Below are positions 62,081 through 64,000 of a DNA stretch of 64,000 nucleotides, piece after piece. Source of the stretch: an uncultured Muribaculaceae bacterium (GTDB lineage: Bacteria; Bacteroidota; Bacteroidia; Bacteroidales; Muribaculaceae); the NCBI GenBank assembly GCA_947381945.1, contig CANCXM010000006.1:1-64000 (forward strand). Reading direction: 5' to 3'. The notes beneath the pieces were generated by a model. It saw only the letters and a program-made list of their open reading frames with translations, did no database searches and had not been told where the DNA came from. The position numbers were made by a program, and so were the translations under genes. How positions within the stretch are numbered: the first letter of the stretch is position 1; each line of letters opens with the position of its first letter.

Positions 62081-62572
62081 ATGAAAGATAAGATGAGACG
62101 GTTCAAACAACTTCTGCCTGACAGCGAAACAAAAGCGATTCTCATCACAGCGACCAACGGTATTCTCTCGCTCACAGGCCCCGACGGTACGCCATACGGT
62201 GTGCCTCTGAGTTTCGTCTACGATGGTGGCAGTGCTATCTATTTCCACTCTGCCCGCAACGGCTACAAGATGGAGTGTATAGCGGCTGATAGCCGATGCT
62301 CATTCTGTGTCGTAGGGCAAGACATGATTGTTGCGGATGAATTCACATCCTACTTCCGAAGTGTAATTGCAGAGGGGTGCATCAATGTTGTCACTGAAGA
62401 ATCAGAAATCAGAAAAGGTCTGGACCTGTTGTGTGAGAAATACTCACCCGACATTGATTCCACGGATGAAATTAAGAAATGTATCAATCATGTAGCTGTC
62501 CTCCGGCTCGACATAATCCGTATGACAGGCAAGGAAGCCATTGAACTTGTCAGAATGCGGGAAAAGAAATAG
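62081..62572 (+). CDS. Pyridoxamine 5'-phosphate oxidase family protein (NimA-like)
   Basis: 163 residues, split-barrel flavin-binding fold. It has ILSLTGPDGTPYGVPLSFVYDG and IYFHSARNGYKMECI, as in the nitroimidazole-reductase-like (Nim) and related flavin proteins, and DSRCSFCVVGQD. It is not the vitamin B6 enzyme PdxH. Substrate unknown. It follows the SMR gene and ends in a terminator shared with sprA. Confidence 0.8.
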   Translation: MKDKMRRFKQLLPDSETKAILITATNGILSLTGPDGTPYGVPLSFVYDGGSAIYFHSARNGYKMECIAADSRCSFCVVGQDMIVADEFTSYFRSVIAEGCINVVTEESEIRKGLDLLCEKYSPDIDSTDEIKKCINHVAVLRLDIIRMTGKEAIELVRMREKK

Positions 62573-62573
62573 G

Positions 62574-62597
62574 ATTAGGGATACTTCTATCCCTAAT
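62574..62597. terminator. Bidirectional terminator between the PNPOx-like gene and sprA
   Basis: A perfect 10-bp stem ATTAGGGATA (62574-62583) / TATCCCTAAT (62588-62597) with a CTTC loop, overlapping the first base of the sprA stop codon. Confidence 0.7.
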
Positions 62598-64000
62598 TAT
62601 CTGGCAAGCGAGAGATTGATATTGAATCCGAATGAACTGTTGGTAGTCGGATAGGATGTCGAGGAGACAATGGGAGTGTTGACCTGATGGTCGAAGTACG
62701 CACCAAGAGTAAGACGGCGTGACATGACGTAGGATGCGGTGAAATTCAGAGTCAGCGAACGTGTACCGGAGGTTGCCTGAGTGTAGGCTGTCTCGATGCG
62801 GCGGATGAGCGCCTGAGTTTCCGCAAAGTTGAAGTCGGCATTAAGGGTAAGGTCGTTTGAGATTCCACGGCCAGAACCTTTCATCTTTAGCACTGTGTTG
62901 AAGCCGATGATTTTGTAACCGAGGCCAAAGGTCATACCGCGCTGATTTGCCTCCACAATCTGTCCGGCAGATGTATTCAGCGTCAGTGTGCGCGAATCGC
63001 GGTATTCGGCAGAAAGTGTGAGGTCATTTTTCAGTGTCACAGCAGCACCGATAAGCGGTGCGAATTTCTCGGTTATGGCTACTGACGAAATATTGTAGGG
63101 AGATGTCGGAATGGGATTGCCGGTAAGTTCATCAACAGTAAAACCAAGGTCTCCGCCGTTGTTGGCACTCATCCAATTCAGATATGACGAATAGGACCCC
63201 ACGGAGTAGGTACACTGATAGGCATGGCTGAGTGTGAATGCCTTGAAAATATTGCGGAGATTGCCGATGTAGAGCAGACCGTCGTAAGTCACTCGCCAGT
63301 TCGGAAGTGCGTTGGCAAATGACGGGAACGGAGTCAGATATTGCTTCTTTGCATCGGTTCCGGTGTAAGCCGCAAGGAAGGCCGGAATCAGAATGTCGGA
63401 ACTTGTCGGGCTGACATCCCCGACCTCCGGGTTGAATGGATTTCCGGCATTGACATTGCCCTCCATGAAACCACCCATCGGGTAGTTCAAACCGGCATAT
63501 TCCCCACGGACACGTTCGGTAATCACGGGTATATTCGCGAGGAACTGATTGAAAGCCTCGGACTCATAACCATTATCAGCCTTGAAATGCTTCAGGGCAC
63601 TCTTCAAAGCCACATGGGTCTTCGTATATGAACCGGCAAGTGATGTCGGCATGTTGTCATACATGAATTGAGTCGAACGGGTGCGGTTGTCAGTGCGGTT
63701 GGTTGTAAGCATGATTTTCAGTCCGCGTATAGGTTCAAGTGTCAATTCTATGTTCAGTTCATTAGTGCGCGAGAATATCGCTGGCGAAGTCTGCCCGTCG
63801 TCCGTGATGAGCCATCCGCGACGAAGAGCCTTGTTGATATAGTCCTCCCCTGCGAAGCCGAAGGCAAAGTCAAGACCTGGCGACATCGGACCATAGCTGC
63901 GAGACTGACCGAACACATTGCCTATGTCGGGACGGAAGAGCGGAAGCGAAAGCGATTGGGTGGAGCGGAAACGCACTGAAGCAGAACGCGGCGACATGAG
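62597..64000 (-). CDS. sprA: Cell-surface protein SprA, C-terminal part (truncated by window)
   Basis: 467 codons, open at the right edge, so only the C-terminus of a protein usually over 2300 residues. SprA is the large barrel of the type IX secretion translocon in Bacteroidetes. Visible segments, in order: SLPLFRPDIGNVFGQ, SPGLDFAFGFAGEDYINKA, ELTLEPIRGLKIMLT, LPNWRVTYDGL, LTLSAEYRDSRTLTL and the closing strand FGFNINLSL. Many aromatic and alternating strand residues fit a barrel. The stop is at 62599-62597. Confidence 0.88.
   Translation of the reverse strand, partial: LMSPRSASVRFRSTQSLSLPLFRPDIGNVFGQSRSYGPMSPGLDFAFGFAGEDYINKALRRGWLITDDGQTSPAIFSRTNELNIELTLEPIRGLKIMLTTNRTDNRTRSTQFMYDNMPTSLAGSYTKTHVALKSALKHFKADNGYESEAFNQFLANIPVITERVRGEYAGLNYPMGGFMEGNVNAGNPFNPEVGDVSPTSSDILIPAFLAAYTGTDAKKQYLTPFPSFANALPNWRVTYDGLLYIGNLRNIFKAFTLSHAYQCTYSVGSYSSYLNWMSANNGGDLGFTVDELTGNPIPTSPYNISSVAITEKFAPLIGAAVTLKNDLTLSAEYRDSRTLTLNTSAGQIVEANQRGMTFGLGYKIIGFNTVLKMKGSGRGISNDLTLNADFNFAETQALIRRIETAYTQATSGTRSLTLNFTASYVMSRRLTLGAYFDHQVNTPIVSSTSYPTTNSSFGFNINLSLAR

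Noticed and set aside
1..64000. tRNA, rRNA, CRISPR or insertion sequences
   Set aside because: I looked in the intergenic stretches for cloverleaf-like repeats, regularly spaced direct repeats and transposase-like frames and found none; a dedicated scan could still find a missed tRNA.

Overview
The window reads as a chromosomal segment of a Bacteroidales bacterium, plausibly a gut Muribaculaceae-type genome; the family is inferred and cannot be proved here. The reasons are: promoters of the Bacteroidetes form TTG/TTTG-N19-20-TAnnTTTG in front of many genes; few Shine-Dalgarno sequences; a lipoprotein version of TamA (TamL) beside TamB; SprA; DUF4924; a PCMD-domain secreted protein; and a two-subunit GcvP. 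I see no rRNA, tRNA, CRISPR array, insertion sequence or phage gene. It is mostly core chromosome with very little accessory DNA.

Layout. 0-7.4 kb (+): envelope pair tamB-tamL. 7.4-10.5 kb (+): a thioredoxin-fold protein without its cysteines, a small exported protein and topoisomerase III. 10.5-11.2 kb: the only long gene-free stretch, with a terminator, a palindrome, an orphan promoter and a distal terminator that together suggest an unannotated RNA. 11.2-17.7 kb (-): rlmD, then a probable operon transcribed trmH-like, radA, PCMD protein, trmN6-like, CPBP protease. 17.8-20.0 kb (+): a sugar kinase fused to a RapZ C-terminal domain, overlapping a MurU-like nucleotidyltransferase, probably amino-sugar or peptidoglycan recycling. 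19.9-21.6 kb (-): menD, overlapping murU tail to tail. 21.7-22.3 kb (+): DUF4924, then a 28-bp perfect inverted repeat shared with the end of lpdA.

22.4-29.2 kb (-): a complete glycine cleavage operon with its own lipoate ligase and E3 (lplA-gcvT-gcvH-gcvPA-gcvPB-lpdA). 29.5-34.7 kb (+): class I fumarase, terminator, then sensor kinase-prmC-recX-comF. 34.8-37.7 kb (+): a POTRA-less Omp85-type barrel and a phosphoethanolamine transferase. 37.9-41.4 kb: class II ribonucleotide reductase (-) and a divergent nitroreductase (+). 41.5-47.0 kb (-): a heavy-metal RND efflux system with a His-rich adaptor. 47.2-51.1 kb (+): alpha/beta hydrolase, membrane-anchored MurF-like ligase, D-Ala-D-Ala ligase and a small two-helix membrane protein. 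51.1-53.2 kb: rlmH, nadC and a HAD phosphatase. 53.4-60.9 kb (+): purL, then etfB-etfA-acyl-CoA dehydrogenase. 61.0-62.6 kb: a Crp/Fnr regulator divergent from an SMR transporter and a PNPOx-family protein. 62.6-64 kb (-): the C-terminal part of sprA, cut by the window edge.

Convergent gene pairs are commonly separated by strong hairpin terminators. No wholly new multi-gene system is evident. The candidates most worth a look are the possible non-coding RNA at 10.85-11.24 kb, the 28-bp inverted repeat at 22.3 kb, the kinase-RapZ fusion and the MurF-like/Ddl/hydrolase cluster.
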